Source of the DNA: Flavobacterium sp. NG2
GTDB lineage: Bacteria; Bacteroidota; Bacteroidia; Flavobacteriales; Flavobacteriaceae
DNA length: 64,000 bases
Direction: 5' to 3'
Assembly (NCBI RefSeq): GCF_034119845.1
Contig: NZ_CP139420.1
Location: 1,094,001 to 1,158,000, forward strand
This document shows positions 36,155-45,724 of this stretch, piece by piece. The first letter of the stretch is position 1, and each line of letters starts with the position of its first letter. The notes under the pieces are model-generated. The model did no database searches, had not been told where the DNA came from, and was given only the letters and a program-made list of their open reading frames with translations. Position numbers and translations under genes: made by a program.

Positions 36155-36330
36155 TTGGTAAATATACCTATTTGTGTCGAAGTCGCCAATAGGTAAAGTT
36201 TTTAATTCGAGTTCGGTTGTTTTATATGTAAAAAGGTATACTTAATGCGATACTAGCCAAAGCAAATTGACTTCAATTTTATAAAAGGGCAATGTCTCCA
36301 TCTGTTTATTTTTTTTGATGGTCATTGTAA

Positions 36331-36361
36331 TTGATTTTTGCAGTTCATATTGTTATATTTG
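36331..36361 (+). promoter_or_regulatory. Promoter of tyrS
   Basis: TTG at 36331-36333 and TATATTTG at 36354-36361, spacing 20 bases. The leader holds a small hairpin, AGCCT-GAA-AGGCT (36371-36383). Confidence 0.7.
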
Positions 36362-36411
36362 CGCACTCGAAGCCTGAAAGGCTGAACTGATGAAGTAAAC
36401 TGATTATAAAG

Positions 36412-37710
36412 ATGAAAAATATTATTTCCGAATTACAATGGCGTGGTTTAGTTCACGACATTATGCCTGGAACCGAAGAACAACTTTTAAAAGAAATGAC
36501 TGCTACTTATATTGGATTTGATCCTACATCAGATTCATTGCATATTGGTAGTTTGGTGCCTATTATTCTTTTGGTACACCTTAAAAATTTCGGACATAAA
36601 CCTATCGCTTTGGTAGGAGGGGCAACAGGTATGATTGGAGATCCATCTGGAAAATCAGATGAGCGTAATTTATTAGACGAAGTTACTTTGACCCGTAATG
36701 TTGAAGGAATTAAAGGAGTTTTAGGCCGCTTTTTAGATTTTAATGCAACAGAAGTTAATGCGCCTGTGTTAGTTAATAATTACGACTGGATGAAAGATTT
36801 GTCTTTTATCAATTTTGCTCGCGATGTGGGTAAAAGAATTACGGTTAATTATATGATGGCCAAAGATTCTGTGAAAAAACGTATTAATGGTGAAGGTGAA
36901 GGAATGTCGTTTACGGAGTTTACCTACCAATTGATTCAAGGATATGATTTTTACCATTTGCATAAAGAATACAACTGTTTGTTACAAATGGGAGGTTCTG
37001 ACCAATGGGGAAATATTACCACAGGCACCGAATTAGTACGTCGTATGAATGTTGGTGAAGAAGCGAAAGCTTTTGCGATGACTTGTCCTTTGATTACAAA
37101 AGCCGATGGTTCTAAGTTTGGGAAATCTGAAGGCGGAAATGTTTGGTTAACAGCAGATAAAACTTCGGTTTATAAGTTTTATCAATTTTGGTTGAATACC
37201 ACTGATGTTGATGCTGAGAAGTACATCAAAATCTTTACTTTTTTAGACAAAGAAACTATCGAAGCATTAATTGTTGAACACCAAATAGCACCTCATTTAC
37301 GAGTGTTGCAAAAAAGATTGGCAGAAGAGTTGACTACTTTTGTTCATTCAAAAGAAGAATTAGAAAAAGCTCAAAAAGCGTCTACAATTCTTTTTGGAAA
37401 TGCAACAGCTGAAGATTTGAAAACCTTAGATGAAGCTACTTTTTTAGAGGTTTTTGATGGTGTACCACAAGCAGAAATTGCAAGAACAGAGATTGAAGTT
37501 GGAATTGAAATTATTACTGTTTTGAATGAAAAAACAGGATTCTTTAAATCGAATGGAGAAGCAAGAAGAGCGTTGACGGCAAATTCTATTTCGATAAATA
37601 AAGAAAAAGTAAAAGAAGATTATGTTCTTGGTACTAATGATTTAATTAACGGCCAATTTGTATTGTTGCAAAGTGGGAAGAAGAATTATTTTGTAGTGAG
37701 AGTGGTTTAG
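36412..37710 (+). CDS. tyrS: Tyrosine-tRNA ligase
   Basis: Class I synthetase charging tRNA-Tyr, 432 residues. HIGH-type motif LHIGSLVP (HIGS 44-47), tyrosine-site segment [13 protein letters not shown] near residue 172, and KMSKS-type motif SKFGKSEGG near residue 234. The C-terminal S4-like RNA-binding domain follows ([19 protein letters not shown] near 383). Own promoter and own terminator, so monocistronic. Confidence 0.97.
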   Translation: MKNIISELQWRGLVHDIMPGTEEQLLKEMTATYIGFDPTSDSLHIGSLVPIILLVHLKNFGHKPIALVGGATGMIGDPSGKSDERNLLDEVTLTRNVEGIKGVLGRFLDFNATEVNAPVLVNNYDWMKDLSFINFARDVGKRITVNYMMAKDSVKKRINGEGEGMSFTEFTYQLIQGYDFYHLHKEYNCLLQMGGSDQWGNITTGTELVRRMNVGEEAKAFAMTCPLITKADGSKFGKSEGGNVWLTADKTSVYKFYQFWLNTTDVDAEKYIKIFTFLDKETIEALIVEHQIAPHLRVLQKRLAEELTTFVHSKEELEKAQKASTILFGNATAEDLKTLDEATFLEVFDGVPQAEIARTEIEVGIEIITVLNEKTGFFKSNGEARRALTANSISINKEKVKEDYVLGTNDLINGQFVLLQSGKKNYFVVRVV

Positions 37711-37736
37711 TCTTGCGACTTATTTGAATAATTTAC

Positions 37737-37773
37737 AAACCTCGTTTAATTTGTTTTAAACGAGGTTTTTTTT
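37737..37773 (+). terminator. Intrinsic terminator of tyrS
   Basis: AAACCTCGTTTAA (37737-37749) pairs perfectly with TTAAACGAGGTTT (37756-37768), followed by T residues. Confidence 0.93.
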
Positions 37774-37938
37774 ATGGATTTTGAGTTTCAAAAGATGTGA
37801 AATTATACTCTGGTCTAGTAAGATTTGTTCCTCAAAACGTTAATTGGTTAACCAATTTAAGCCTGTTTTTGCTTCTTTACGAGAATTATTTATTAAGTTT
37901 ATGAATTATTTATAACTAATTATAATTCAATTATTTCA

Positions 37939-39747
37939 GTGAAGATTAAAAAATTACTCCTATTACGACTATTTATTTTAGTGATTACCTTGTCCGTTAA
38001 TGCTCAGCAGGAAACTGTTACAAATAAAACGGATTTATTAAGTGCTGTTAACCGAATCAATGCTGGGACGGTTACCACTATTATTATTGCAGATGGTACC
38101 TATACCGATGCTTTTATAAATATAAAACGAACTGGAACAGCCGCAAATCCTATTGTCGTAAAAGCTGCAAATCCAGGTCAAGTCTTTTTTGAAGGAAATT
38201 CAAGAGTTGCAATGGGTAGTGCATATATCACATTTCAAGGTGTGGTTTTTAGAAATCCCAATTCCTTAGTGACAAGTGGTACCACTATTGAACCCGTTGT
38301 TAAATTTAGGTATGATAGCAGTAATCTTTGTAATTATTGTACTCTTACAAATGTAAAAATTGACGGATATAACGGAACAGCAGCTCAATCGGATAAATTA
38401 CCTGCAGATGGTGGTACAGGATTAACGTTTAAATGGGTATTGCTGTATGGACAATATAACGAAATTAGTTATTGCACATTTGTAAATAAAAAAGGAATAG
38501 GTAGTGTGATTAATGATAACAGAGACGCTTCAACGGCTAATTATTCCAAAATTCATCATAACTATTTTAGTGATAGAAGAATAGTTGGTGACTATGTTGA
38601 TGATCACAATGATCAAGATGCAATACGAATAGGAAACAGTAGTACATCTTTATCAGATTCATTTACCGAAGTTTATGATAATTTATTTAATAACTGGCAA
38701 GGTGAGATAGAGATTATCTCTAATAAAAGTGGTAATAATAAATACTACAATAATACTTTTAGGAATTATAGTGGCTCCTTAACACTTAGACACGGTGATA
38801 ATTGCGAGGTGTACGGCAATTACTTTTTTGCGAACAATAATAATTTTTCAGGAGGAATACGTGTGATAGGTGAAAACCATAAAATATATAATAATTATAT
38901 TGAAGGAGTAAACTCTACAAAACTAAGTGCTAGTGGTAGCAGTACTTCTAGTAATTTGGGAGGTATCAATATTATGAAAGGGCAAGCTAGTTCTCCTTTA
39001 AATGGGTATTATCAGGTGAAAAATGCTACGATTCTTAATAACACTTTTGTAAATTGTGATTTCGGTATTAGAGTGGGTGGCGGTAGTCAAACTTTGCCAC
39101 CTCTTGACTTGTTAGTAGCCAATAATATCTTTCTGATGAATGGCTCGACTAAAATTGCCATTAACGAACTTATTGCTGCTAATTCGTCATATCCATATAC
39201 CTATACGGGAAATATAAGGCAATCAGGTACGTGGACTTTAAATGGGATATTATCAAATAATCAATTCGTTACATCAGGTTTGTTGACAAGTGATACCGAT
39301 TTTTACAGAATAAAATCAGGAAGTGCTGCAATTAATGCGGGGGTAGGAACTTATTCTTTCTTAACAAAAGATATTTTAGACGGGATTCGTCCTACAGCCT
39401 TTGATGCAGGCGCTGAGGAGTTTGGAGCAGGCGGAACTCGCTTGCCTTATACAGTAGCGGATGTTGGTGTAAAAGTAGGCTTTGGTGGTAGTGGGTCTTT
39501 AGGATTGTCAAAAAATAAATTGAGAGATCAAAACTTAAGAATTTTTCCTGTTCCTGTTAGTGGTGATTATCTCAATATCTATCTTGAGAATCAAATATTA
39601 GGAAAGATTCAGGTAGTCAATATTCAAGGAAAAGTAGTTTTAGAATATTTCTGTTTTGATTCTGCTTATAAATTAGATGTCAGTACTCTTTCTAAAGGAA
39701 CTTATGTACTTAAAGTACAAGGTGTGAGTAAACACTTTGTTAAGTAA
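37939..39747 (+). CDS. Secreted PL6-type polysaccharide lyase with T9SS sorting tail
   Basis: A 602-residue protein with a signal peptide ending in SVNAQ (about residue 23), then a right-handed beta-helix of the chondroitinase B / alginate lyase PL6 type. Family segments are SLTLRHGDNCEVYGNYFF near 282 and GGIRVIGENHKIYNNYIEG near 303, the latter rich in Asn-turns. The last 75 residues (RIFPVPVSGDYLNIYL and after) form a type IX secretion C-terminal sorting domain, so it should reach the outer surface or medium. Start is GTG at 37939; no in-frame ATG precedes it. Alginate is the likeliest substrate but this is inferred. No neighbouring polysaccharide genes. Confidence 0.88.
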   Translation: MKIKKLLLLRLFILVITLSVNAQQETVTNKTDLLSAVNRINAGTVTTIIIADGTYTDAFINIKRTGTAANPIVVKAANPGQVFFEGNSRVAMGSAYITFQGVVFRNPNSLVTSGTTIEPVVKFRYDSSNLCNYCTLTNVKIDGYNGTAAQSDKLPADGGTGLTFKWVLLYGQYNEISYCTFVNKKGIGSVINDNRDASTANYSKIHHNYFSDRRIVGDYVDDHNDQDAIRIGNSSTSLSDSFTEVYDNLFNNWQGEIEIISNKSGNNKYYNNTFRNYSGSLTLRHGDNCEVYGNYFFANNNNFSGGIRVIGENHKIYNNYIEGVNSTKLSASGSSTSSNLGGINIMKGQASSPLNGYYQVKNATILNNTFVNCDFGIRVGGGSQTLPPLDLLVANNIFLMNGSTKIAINELIAANSSYPYTYTGNIRQSGTWTLNGILSNNQFVTSGLLTSDTDFYRIKSGSAAINAGVGTYSFLTKDILDGIRPTAFDAGAEEFGAGGTRLPYTVADVGVKVGFGGSGSLGLSKNKLRDQNLRIFPVPVSGDYLNIYLENQILGKIQVVNIQGKVVLEYFCFDSAYKLDVSTLSKGTYVLKVQGVSKHFVK

Positions 39748-39769
39748 AATAAATATTTTAGAATCATAA

Positions 39770-39806
39770 AAAAATCCGTCTTGTAAACGAACAAGACGGA
39801 TTTTTT
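39770..39806. terminator. Bidirectional terminator between the lyase and pyk
   Basis: AAATCCGTCTTGT and ACAAGACGGATTT form a perfect stem with A and T runs on both sides, usable by both convergent genes. Confidence 0.92.
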
Positions 39807-39824
39807 AGTTTTATATAGTGGTGA

Positions 39825-41255
39825 TTATACTATTTCAGAAATTCTTAGGGTATTAACCATTCCTTTTTCTTTGATAGGCATAGCCGCTAAGTTGATAAGG
39901 AAATCTCCTTTTTCAACTAATCCTGATGCTGTTACAATCTTATTAACATCTGTTACTGTATCATCAGTGCTTACATCTTGATCGTAGTAAAATGTTTTTA
40001 CTCCCCATAGTAAACTTAGTTGAGTAAGGATTCTTCTGTTAGATGTAAATACAAGAATGTGAGAAGCAGGTCTCCAAGCAGAAACTTGGAAAGCTGTATA
40101 TCCACTATTAGTCATGGTACAAATTGCTTTAGCTCCCATAGTGTTCGCTATAATAGCTGCTTGACGACAAATTGTTTTAGTGATAAAACGGTTTGTTCTA
40201 ATTTGTGGTGTGTTTTGTGGAACTTGAATTACTGGAGCATCTTCAACTGCTTCAATGATTTGAGTCATTTTTTGAATTACTTGAACTGGGTAGTTTCCTG
40301 CAGCTGTTTCTCCAGAAAGCATAACAGCATCGGCACCATCCATTACAGAGTTAGCAACGTCATTTACTTCAGCTCTGGTTGGAGTTAAGCTAGTGATCAT
40401 TGTTTCCATCATTTGAGTAGCAACAATAACTGGAATACGAGCCATTTTTGCTCTACGGATTAAGTCTTTTTGAACTAAAGGTACTTCATGAGCAGGAAGT
40501 TCAACTCCTAGATCTCCACGAGCTACCATTAAACCATCACAATAAGCAACAATTTTATCCATGTTTTCAAGTGCCTCTGGCATCTCGATTTTGGCAACGA
40601 TTGGAATTTTGTATTCAGAATGCTCAGCAATTAAATCCTGTAGGTCTTTTAAATCCTGAGGTGTTTTTACAAATGAAAGTGCAATCCAGTCTACTTTTTG
40701 TCCAATTGCGAAAATAGCATCTGCAATATCTTTTTCGGTCAATGCTGGAAGAGAAATTTTTGTATTTGGAAGGTTAACCCCTTTTTTAGATTTTAATTCA
40801 CCTCCTTGGATAACTTTAGCTACTACTTCTGTTTTCTTGTCAGTTGAAAGGATTTCAAAAATAAGTTTACCGTCATCTAATAAGATTCTCTCTCCTGGAT
40901 TAACATCATTAGGAAAGTTTTGGTATTTCATGAATACTCTATCAGCAGTACCAATAATATCTTCAGCGGTAGTAAAAGTAATGGTATCACCGTCATTAAC
41001 TACAATTCCATCTTCCATAACTCCTACACGAAGTTTTGGTCCTTGTAAATCCGCCAATATTGCTGTTGCATAACCAAATTCTTCATTAAGACTTCTAATG
41101 ATGTTGATTTTCTCCTTTACACCTTCATAATCCGCATGAGAAAAATTAATTCTGAAGACATTTACTCCAGCATCAATCATATCTTTGATGATCTCTCTTG
41201 TGCTACACGCCGGTCCTAGGGTAGCTACAATTTTGGTTTTTTTGTTTGTACTCAT
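39825..41255 (-). CDS. pyk: Pyruvate kinase
   Basis: Last step of glycolysis, PEP plus ADP to pyruvate plus ATP. The 476-residue protein shows the N-terminal TKIVATLGPACSTRE, the substrate segment NFSHADYEG, the active-site lysine region IVAKIEMPEALENMD and DGLMVARGDLGVELP. It lacks the extra C-terminal PEP-utiliser domain of some bacterial enzymes. Last gene of the leftward acpP-fabF-rnc-IPExxxVDY-pyk arrangement, five bases after the previous stop. Confidence 0.97.
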   Translation of the reverse strand: MSTNKKTKIVATLGPACSTREIIKDMIDAGVNVFRINFSHADYEGVKEKINIIRSLNEEFGYATAILADLQGPKLRVGVMEDGIVVNDGDTITFTTAEDIIGTADRVFMKYQNFPNDVNPGERILLDDGKLIFEILSTDKKTEVVAKVIQGGELKSKKGVNLPNTKISLPALTEKDIADAIFAIGQKVDWIALSFVKTPQDLKDLQDLIAEHSEYKIPIVAKIEMPEALENMDKIVAYCDGLMVARGDLGVELPAHEVPLVQKDLIRRAKMARIPVIVATQMMETMITSLTPTRAEVNDVANSVMDGADAVMLSGETAAGNYPVQVIQKMTQIIEAVEDAPVIQVPQNTPQIRTNRFITKTICRQAAIIANTMGAKAICTMTNSGYTAFQVSAWRPASHILVFTSNRRILTQLSLLWGVKTFYYDQDVSTDDTVTDVNKIVTASGLVEKGDFLINLAAMPIKEKGMVNTLRISEIV

Positions 41256-41260
41256 TGTTG

Positions 41261-41749
41261 TTAAAAAATTAAATTGTTTTTTGATTTTATTTGATTCGTA
41301 TCAACGGCATAGGCTGTTGTTATGTCCTCAATTGTATTTAATATTTGTTTTATTTCGGAGACATTTATCATGTCTTCAGTGTTTTCTATTTTTAAAAAAT
41401 AATCTGCTTTTTTAAATTCAGGAAGTAAGTAGACTTTTGTAGCCATTTCTAATGCTGTCTCTGAAAACAAATCCTGTGTTGTTTCTCGTTTCTGTTGAAA
41501 AACTTCATTTTTGTTTTGGATTAAATTCCATGAAACAGTATTCTCGGTGTCATAATAATAAAATCTAGAAAATTGTGTTTCTCCATCTTTTATCTGTATA
41601 TGAACTTCATCTTTACTTTTGCCTAAAATAATGGGCAGCTTTTGATTGATGAAATAGGCTAATCGATAATCTTCTAATGCCGTGTGTATCGCAATAAGAT
41701 CGTAATCTATTTCGTCAAACTCGCCAATTTCTAATTTGTGAATAGCCAT
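41261..41749 (-). CDS. IPExxxVDY-type family protein
   Basis: A 162-residue soluble protein of unknown function placed between rnc and pyk, as seen in Flavobacteriia. The N-terminal EIDYDLIAIHTALEDYRLAYFIN and the C-terminal ITTAYAVDTNQIK are the recognisable parts. No signal peptide, membrane helix or catalytic motif is seen. The family call rests on position and on the C-terminal motif and is moderately sure. Confidence 0.7.
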   Translation of the reverse strand: MAIHKLEIGEFDEIDYDLIAIHTALEDYRLAYFINQKLPIILGKSKDEVHIQIKDGETQFSRFYYYDTENTVSWNLIQNKNEVFQQKRETTQDLFSETALEMATKVYLLPEFKKADYFLKIENTEDMINVSEIKQILNTIEDITTAYAVDTNQIKSKNNLIF

Positions 41750-41862
41750 AATATTTCCAAATCAAGATGTAAATATAGCATTTCTATCTAAGTATAAGTA
41801 CTGATATTGTAATGATTTAGTTAATTTCTAAACGCAAACGTTGTAGTTTTGGTTTGTTTTTC

Positions 41863-42603
41863 CTACTTTTTGTTCATTTGTGATTGAAAAGCGAAATAAG
41901 CACGCTGTGATGCTTTTTCTTCTGCCTTCTTTTTTGAGGTGGCCCTGGCCTTGGCAACCACTTTATCGTCGATGCTAAGTTTTACACCAAATAGGCGTTG
42001 TCCGTCAATGGCGTTATCTTCAAAAATATCATAATGAAATATTTTCTTTTCTTTTTGACACCATTCGATTATTAAGCTTTTGTAGCTGATTACTTTACCT
42101 TCAAGTCTTGAAATATCAACATAAGGAATGATTACTCTTTTTTGTATAAATTTCTCACAGTAAATATAGCCTCTATCAAGGTAGATTGCCCCAATCAATG
42201 ATTCAAAGATGTTGCCATGAATGTTTTCTCCAAAATGATTTACTGGAACTTTGCTTTTTACAAATCGGATGAGATTAAGGTCTTTGCCTAGTTCATTTAG
42301 GTGCTCTCTACTCACGATTTTAGAGCGCATTTTGGTTAAGTATCCTTCATCACCAAGAGGTGCTTTGTTGAATAAGTGTGCGGCAATAACAGAGCTGAGC
42401 ATGGCGTCTCCTAAGAATTCCAAACGCTCATAATTTATTGGATTCCCGTCGTTACTTAATTTATTTATCGAGCGATGCGTAAATGCTTTTTCATAATGCT
42501 CGATATTATTTGGTTTGAACCCAAGTATTTTTTCAATGGCATCAAAAAAAATCCCGTCTTCTTGAGAACGGGATTTTGAGAATATTTTTTTTAGAATACG
42601 CAT
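41863..42603 (-). CDS. rnc: Ribonuclease III
   Basis: Double-strand-specific endoribonuclease for rRNA and mRNA processing. The RNase III signature ERLEFLGDAMLSSVIA lies near residue 70 with its acidic metal ligands, the second acidic set is in FESLIGAIYLDRGY near 147, and a dsRNA-binding domain fills the last 75 residues. The start at 42603 (MRILKKIF) was chosen; the ATG at 42642 would overlap the fabF stop and add 13 atypical residues. Codons 10-20 form a terminator-like hairpin (see 42544-42577). It follows fabF by eight bases. Confidence 0.94.
   Translation of the reverse strand: MRILKKIFSKSRSQEDGIFFDAIEKILGFKPNNIEHYEKAFTHRSINKLSNDGNPINYERLEFLGDAMLSSVIAAHLFNKAPLGDEGYLTKMRSKIVSREHLNELGKDLNLIRFVKSKVPVNHFGENIHGNIFESLIGAIYLDRGYIYCEKFIQKRVIIPYVDISRLEGKVISYKSLIIEWCQKEKKIFHYDIFEDNAIDGQRLFGVKLSIDDKVVAKARATSKKKAEEKASQRAYFAFQSQMNKK
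42544..42577 (-). terminator. Terminator-like hairpin within the rnc coding region
   Basis: On the minus strand AAAATCCCGT (complement of 42568-42577) pairs perfectly with ACGGGATTTT (complement of 42548-42557) over a 10-base loop, followed by further T. It lies about 26-60 bases inside rnc and encodes S-K-S-R-S-Q-E-D-G-I-F-F. It may attenuate read-through from fabF or serve as an RNase III target. Confidence 0.6.
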
Positions 42604-42611
42604 ACAAATAA

Positions 42612-43865
42612 TTACAATTCTAATTTTTTCATCAATACACAAGCATTGTGACCACCAAAACCAAAAGTATTACTCATTACGACTTTCATCTCTCTTTTTT
42701 GAGCTGTGTTAAAAGTAAAGTTCAATTTTGAATCAATATTTTCGTCATCTGTGAAATGGTTTATTGTTGGAGGAACAATACCGTGTTTCATAGAAAGAAT
42801 AGTTGAAATTGTTTCAATAGCACCAGCAGCACCTAGTAAGTGACCAGTCATTGATTTTGTAGAGTTAAGGTTCATGGTATAAGCATGTTCACCAAATACT
42901 TGTAAAATAGCTTTTGATTCAGCGATGTCTCCTAGAGGAGTCGATGTTCCGTGCATGTTTACACCATCTACATCTGTTGGTTTAAGACCAGCGTCTCTCA
43001 AACAGTTTAACATTACATTTCTAGCTCCTAATCCTTCAGGATGAGGTGCGGTAATGTGGTGAGCGTCTGCAGACATTCCACCACCACCTACTTCGCAGTA
43101 AATTTTGGCACCACGAGCTATCGCGTGTTCGTATTCTTCTAAAATTAAAGCTCCAGCTCCTTCTCCTAAAATAAATCCATCTCTGTCTTTATCCATAGGT
43201 CTTGAAGCGGTTTTTGGATCGTCATTTCTAGTCGATAAGGCATGCAAAGCGTTAAAACCTCCCATACCTGCAATAGTTACAGCAGCTTCAGAGCCACCTG
43301 TTACCATAATGTCAGCATGACCTAAACGAATGTAGTTGAAAGCGTCGATAATTGCGTTAGTTGAAGAAGCACAAGCAGAAACAGTTCCGAAGTTTGGTCC
43401 TCTGAAGCCATATTTAATAGAAATATGTCCACATGCAATGTCACCAATCATTTTAGGAATAAAGAAAGGGTTGAATTTAGGTGTACCGTCTCCCGCAGCA
43501 AAGTTCAATACTTCGATTTGGAAAGTTTCTAAACCTCCAATACCTGAACCCCAAATCACTCCTGCACGGTCTTTGTCTATTTTGTCTAAATCGAAGTTAG
43601 CGTCTTCCATCGCCTCAGTTGAGGAGACCATGGCGTACTGAGCATAACGATCCATTTTTCTAGCTTCCTTACGGTCTAAAAAATCTTCAACATTAAAGTT
43701 TTTTAGTTCGCATGCAAATTGAGTTTTGAATTTTGAAGCATCAAAGTAAGTGATGGGAGCAGCTCCGCTAACACCATTGATAAGCCCATTCCAATACTCT
43801 TCAATATTATTTCCAATAGGAGTAAGAGCACCTAAACCTGTTACAACAACTCGCCTTAATTCCAT
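42612..43865 (-). CDS. fabF: Beta-ketoacyl-ACP synthase II
   Basis: Fatty-acid chain-elongation condensing enzyme using malonyl-ACP, 417 residues. The nucleophile is in VSACASSTNAI near residue 166; the catalytic histidines are in MHGTSTPLGD near 306 and TGHLLGAAGAIE near 342; the C-terminal NTFGFGGHNAC loop is complete. It lies directly after acpP in transcription order, separated by 178 bases containing an attenuator-like hairpin. Confidence 0.97.
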   Translation of the reverse strand: MELRRVVVTGLGALTPIGNNIEEYWNGLINGVSGAAPITYFDASKFKTQFACELKNFNVEDFLDRKEARKMDRYAQYAMVSSTEAMEDANFDLDKIDKDRAGVIWGSGIGGLETFQIEVLNFAAGDGTPKFNPFFIPKMIGDIACGHISIKYGFRGPNFGTVSACASSTNAIIDAFNYIRLGHADIMVTGGSEAAVTIAGMGGFNALHALSTRNDDPKTASRPMDKDRDGFILGEGAGALILEEYEHAIARGAKIYCEVGGGGMSADAHHITAPHPEGLGARNVMLNCLRDAGLKPTDVDGVNMHGTSTPLGDIAESKAILQVFGEHAYTMNLNSTKSMTGHLLGAAGAIETISTILSMKHGIVPPTINHFTDDENIDSKLNFTFNTAQKREMKVVMSNTFGFGGHNACVLMKKLEL

Positions 43866-44005
43866 AACTTGTGTGTTTTGTTATCTTTAAACAAATAAAA
43901 CCCACTCTTTAAATTTTGTAATGGTACAAAAAAGCAGTGGGTATTACATTTTATATATCGTTTTGATTGAATTTCAATCTTGATTTTTGATTTGAAATAA
44001 TAAAA

Positions 44006-44035
44006 ACACCCGAATACTTATTTGTAAACGGGTGT
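44006..44035 (-). terminator. Hairpin terminator or attenuator between acpP and fabF
   Basis: ACACCCG (44006-44012) pairs with CGGGTGT (44029-44035), with an A run on the acpP-distal side that gives U in the transcript. It could lower fabF relative to acpP expression. Confidence 0.7.
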
Positions 44036-44043
44036 ATTATTTA

Positions 44044-44280
44044 TTATTTTTTAGCTTCTTCGATGTAAGAAATAGCTTGACCAACAGTCGCAATGTTCTC
44101 TGCTTGATCGTCTGGAATTTGAATATCAAATTCTTTTTCGAATTCCATAATAAGCTCAACTGTGTCTAACGAGTCAGCTCCTAAATCATTAGTGAAGCTT
44201 GCTTCTGTTACAACTTCGTTTTCGTCAACGCCTAATTTGTCTACGATAATCGCTTTTACTCTTGATGCAATGTCTGACAT
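44044..44280 (-). CDS. acpP: Acyl carrier protein
   Basis: A 78-residue acidic carrier of growing acyl chains. The phosphopantetheine site is DSLD with S37, in the family context [18 protein letters not shown]. First gene of the leftward acpP-fabF-rnc block, with its own promoter at 44311-44339. Confidence 0.97.
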   Translation of the reverse strand: MSDIASRVKAIIVDKLGVDENEVVTEASFTNDLGADSLDTVELIMEFEKEFDIQIPDDQAENIATVGQAISYIEEAKK

Positions 44281-44310
44281 AATCTTTAATTTTAGAATTT
44301 AATTTGACGG

Positions 44311-44339
44311 CAAAAATAAAAAACTTTATTTTAAAACAA
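44311..44339 (-). promoter_or_regulatory. Promoter of acpP
   Basis: On the minus strand TTG (complement of 44337-44339) and TATTTTTG (complement of 44311-44318) are spaced by 18 bases, 31 bases before the acpP ATG. Confidence 0.65.
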
Positions 44340-44454
44340 TCAATTAGTTAATAAATGTGTGAACTAATTTAAAAAATAAATTGAAATAAAGACCTTATTA
44401 AGTTATTTATTTTCGATTTTTATTCCTTTTTTTGCGTTAAATATAATTTGATTA

Positions 44455-45027
44455 ATGATGAAAAAAATTGTGATTTTTGCTTCTGGATCGGGGTCTAATG
44501 CCGAAAATATTATAAAATATTTCACTTCTGGTGATAAAGTTACAGTTGTAGGGGTTTTTACAAATAACCCAAATGCAGGTGTGATTGAGAGAGTGAAAAA
44601 ATATGGAATAAAGACAGAAATATTTTCTAAATCGCAATTATTTGAAAACGAATTCCTACACAAAATAAATTCAATACAGCCTGATTTAATAGTTTTGGCT
44701 GGTTTTTTATTGAAATTTCCTGAAACAATTATTGCGGATTATCCTAATAAAGTTATAAATGTTCACCCTGCCTTATTGCCTAAATATGGAGGAAAAGGAA
44801 TGTATGGTATGCATGTGCATAATGCAGTTGTTCAAAATAAAGAATCAGAAACTGGAATTACCATACATTATGTAAATGAAAATTACGACGAAGGAGCGAT
44901 TATCTTTCAAAAGAGCTTTGAGCTTTCAGGTTCTGAAACTCCAGAGGATGTTGCTAATAAAATTCACGAATTAGAGCATAAGCATTTTCCTGAAGTGATT
45001 GAAAAACTATTGGTTGAAGTTGTTTAA
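44455..45027 (+). CDS. purN: Phosphoribosylglycinamide formyltransferase
   Basis: Third step of purine synthesis, formylating GAR with 10-formyl-tetrahydrofolate. The 190-residue protein has the GAR-binding start FASGSGSNAENI, the folate-site motif NVHPALLPKYGGKGMYG (with catalytic His and Asn in the N-HP and H-V-H-N-AV parts), and the TGITIHYVNENYDEGAII segment carrying the catalytic aspartate. Start is one of two adjacent ATGs (44455 or 44458). Divergent from acpP. Confidence 0.95.
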   Translation: MMKKIVIFASGSGSNAENIIKYFTSGDKVTVVGVFTNNPNAGVIERVKKYGIKTEIFSKSQLFENEFLHKINSIQPDLIVLAGFLLKFPETIIADYPNKVINVHPALLPKYGGKGMYGMHVHNAVVQNKESETGITIHYVNENYDEGAIIFQKSFELSGSETPEDVANKIHELEHKHFPEVIEKLLVEVV

Positions 45028-45170
45028 TTTAAGATTGTTGATTGACTATTTTTTGATTTCAGATTTTGTAAAAGTTTATAAAAGTCATTGATTGTCAAAA
45101 GTTTTTCAAATCTAAAATTGTTACACTTCATTTAAATGTCAAAAGTAAAACTCCTAAATTTTAAGATACA

Positions 45171-45650
45171 TTGAATTACGAAGTTCATATTTATACAGAT
45201 GGTTCTGCTAAGGGAAATCCTGGTAAAGGAGGATATGGGATTGTTATGGAAAAAGTAGGAACTTCTTATAGAAAAGAATTTTATGAAGGTTTCCGTTATA
45301 CCACTAACAATAGAATGGAGTTACTCGCAGTGATAGTAGGACTTGAGAAATTGAAAACACCTAATACTAAAGTCTTAGTGATTTCTGATTCTAAATATGT
45401 TATCGATTCGGTTGTTAAAAAATGGGTTTTTGGTTGGGAGAAAAAAGGTTTTGTTGGAAAGAAGAATCCCGATTTGTGGAAGCGATTCTTAATTATTTAC
45501 AGGAAGCATCAGGTTGATTTTAAATGGGTTAAAGGGCATAATAACCATCCTCAAAATGAGAGGTGTGATCAATTAGCGGTTATGGCATCAGAAAATAACT
45601 CGCTTTCTATTGATGCTTTTTATGAAAAAGAAGAGGGGAAATTTTTATGA
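45171..45650 (+). CDS. rnhA: Ribonuclease HI
   Basis: Degrades RNA in RNA-DNA hybrids. All four acidic residues and the catalytic His are seen: D in IYTDGSAKGNPG (near residue 9), E in NNRMELLAVI (near 49), D in ISDSKYVID (near 73), His in WVKGHNNHP (near 121) and D in NERCDQLAV. The 159-residue length is normal. The start is TTG at 45171: the only nearby upstream ATG (45136) is out of frame and soon stopped, and the next in-frame Met is inside the fold. Confidence 0.93.
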   Translation: MNYEVHIYTDGSAKGNPGKGGYGIVMEKVGTSYRKEFYEGFRYTTNNRMELLAVIVGLEKLKTPNTKVLVISDSKYVIDSVVKKWVFGWEKKGFVGKKNPDLWKRFLIIYRKHQVDFKWVKGHNNHPQNERCDQLAVMASENNSLSIDAFYEKEEGKFL

Positions 45651-45670
45651 AAACTTTGCGTGTTTGAATC

Positions 45671-45701
45671 TTTGCAACTTCAAACTTATGAACTATCTTT
45701 G
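45671..45701 (+). promoter_or_regulatory. Promoter of the PfkB kinase gene
   Basis: TTTG at 45671-45674 and perfect TATCTTTG at 45694-45701, spacing 19 bases, 24 bases before the ATG at 45725. Confidence 0.65.
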
Positions 45702-45724
45702 CGCTTTAATTCGAAACTCATATA

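Noticed and set aside
36371..36411. CTGATGA and hairpin in the tyrS leader, considered as a hammerhead ribozyme or T-box
   Set aside because: No matching GAAA segment or closing stems, and no T-box sequence; only a small 5-bp hairpin can be supported.
42604..42642. Upstream start for rnc
   Set aside because: It would overlap the end of fabF and adds residues not typical for RNase III.
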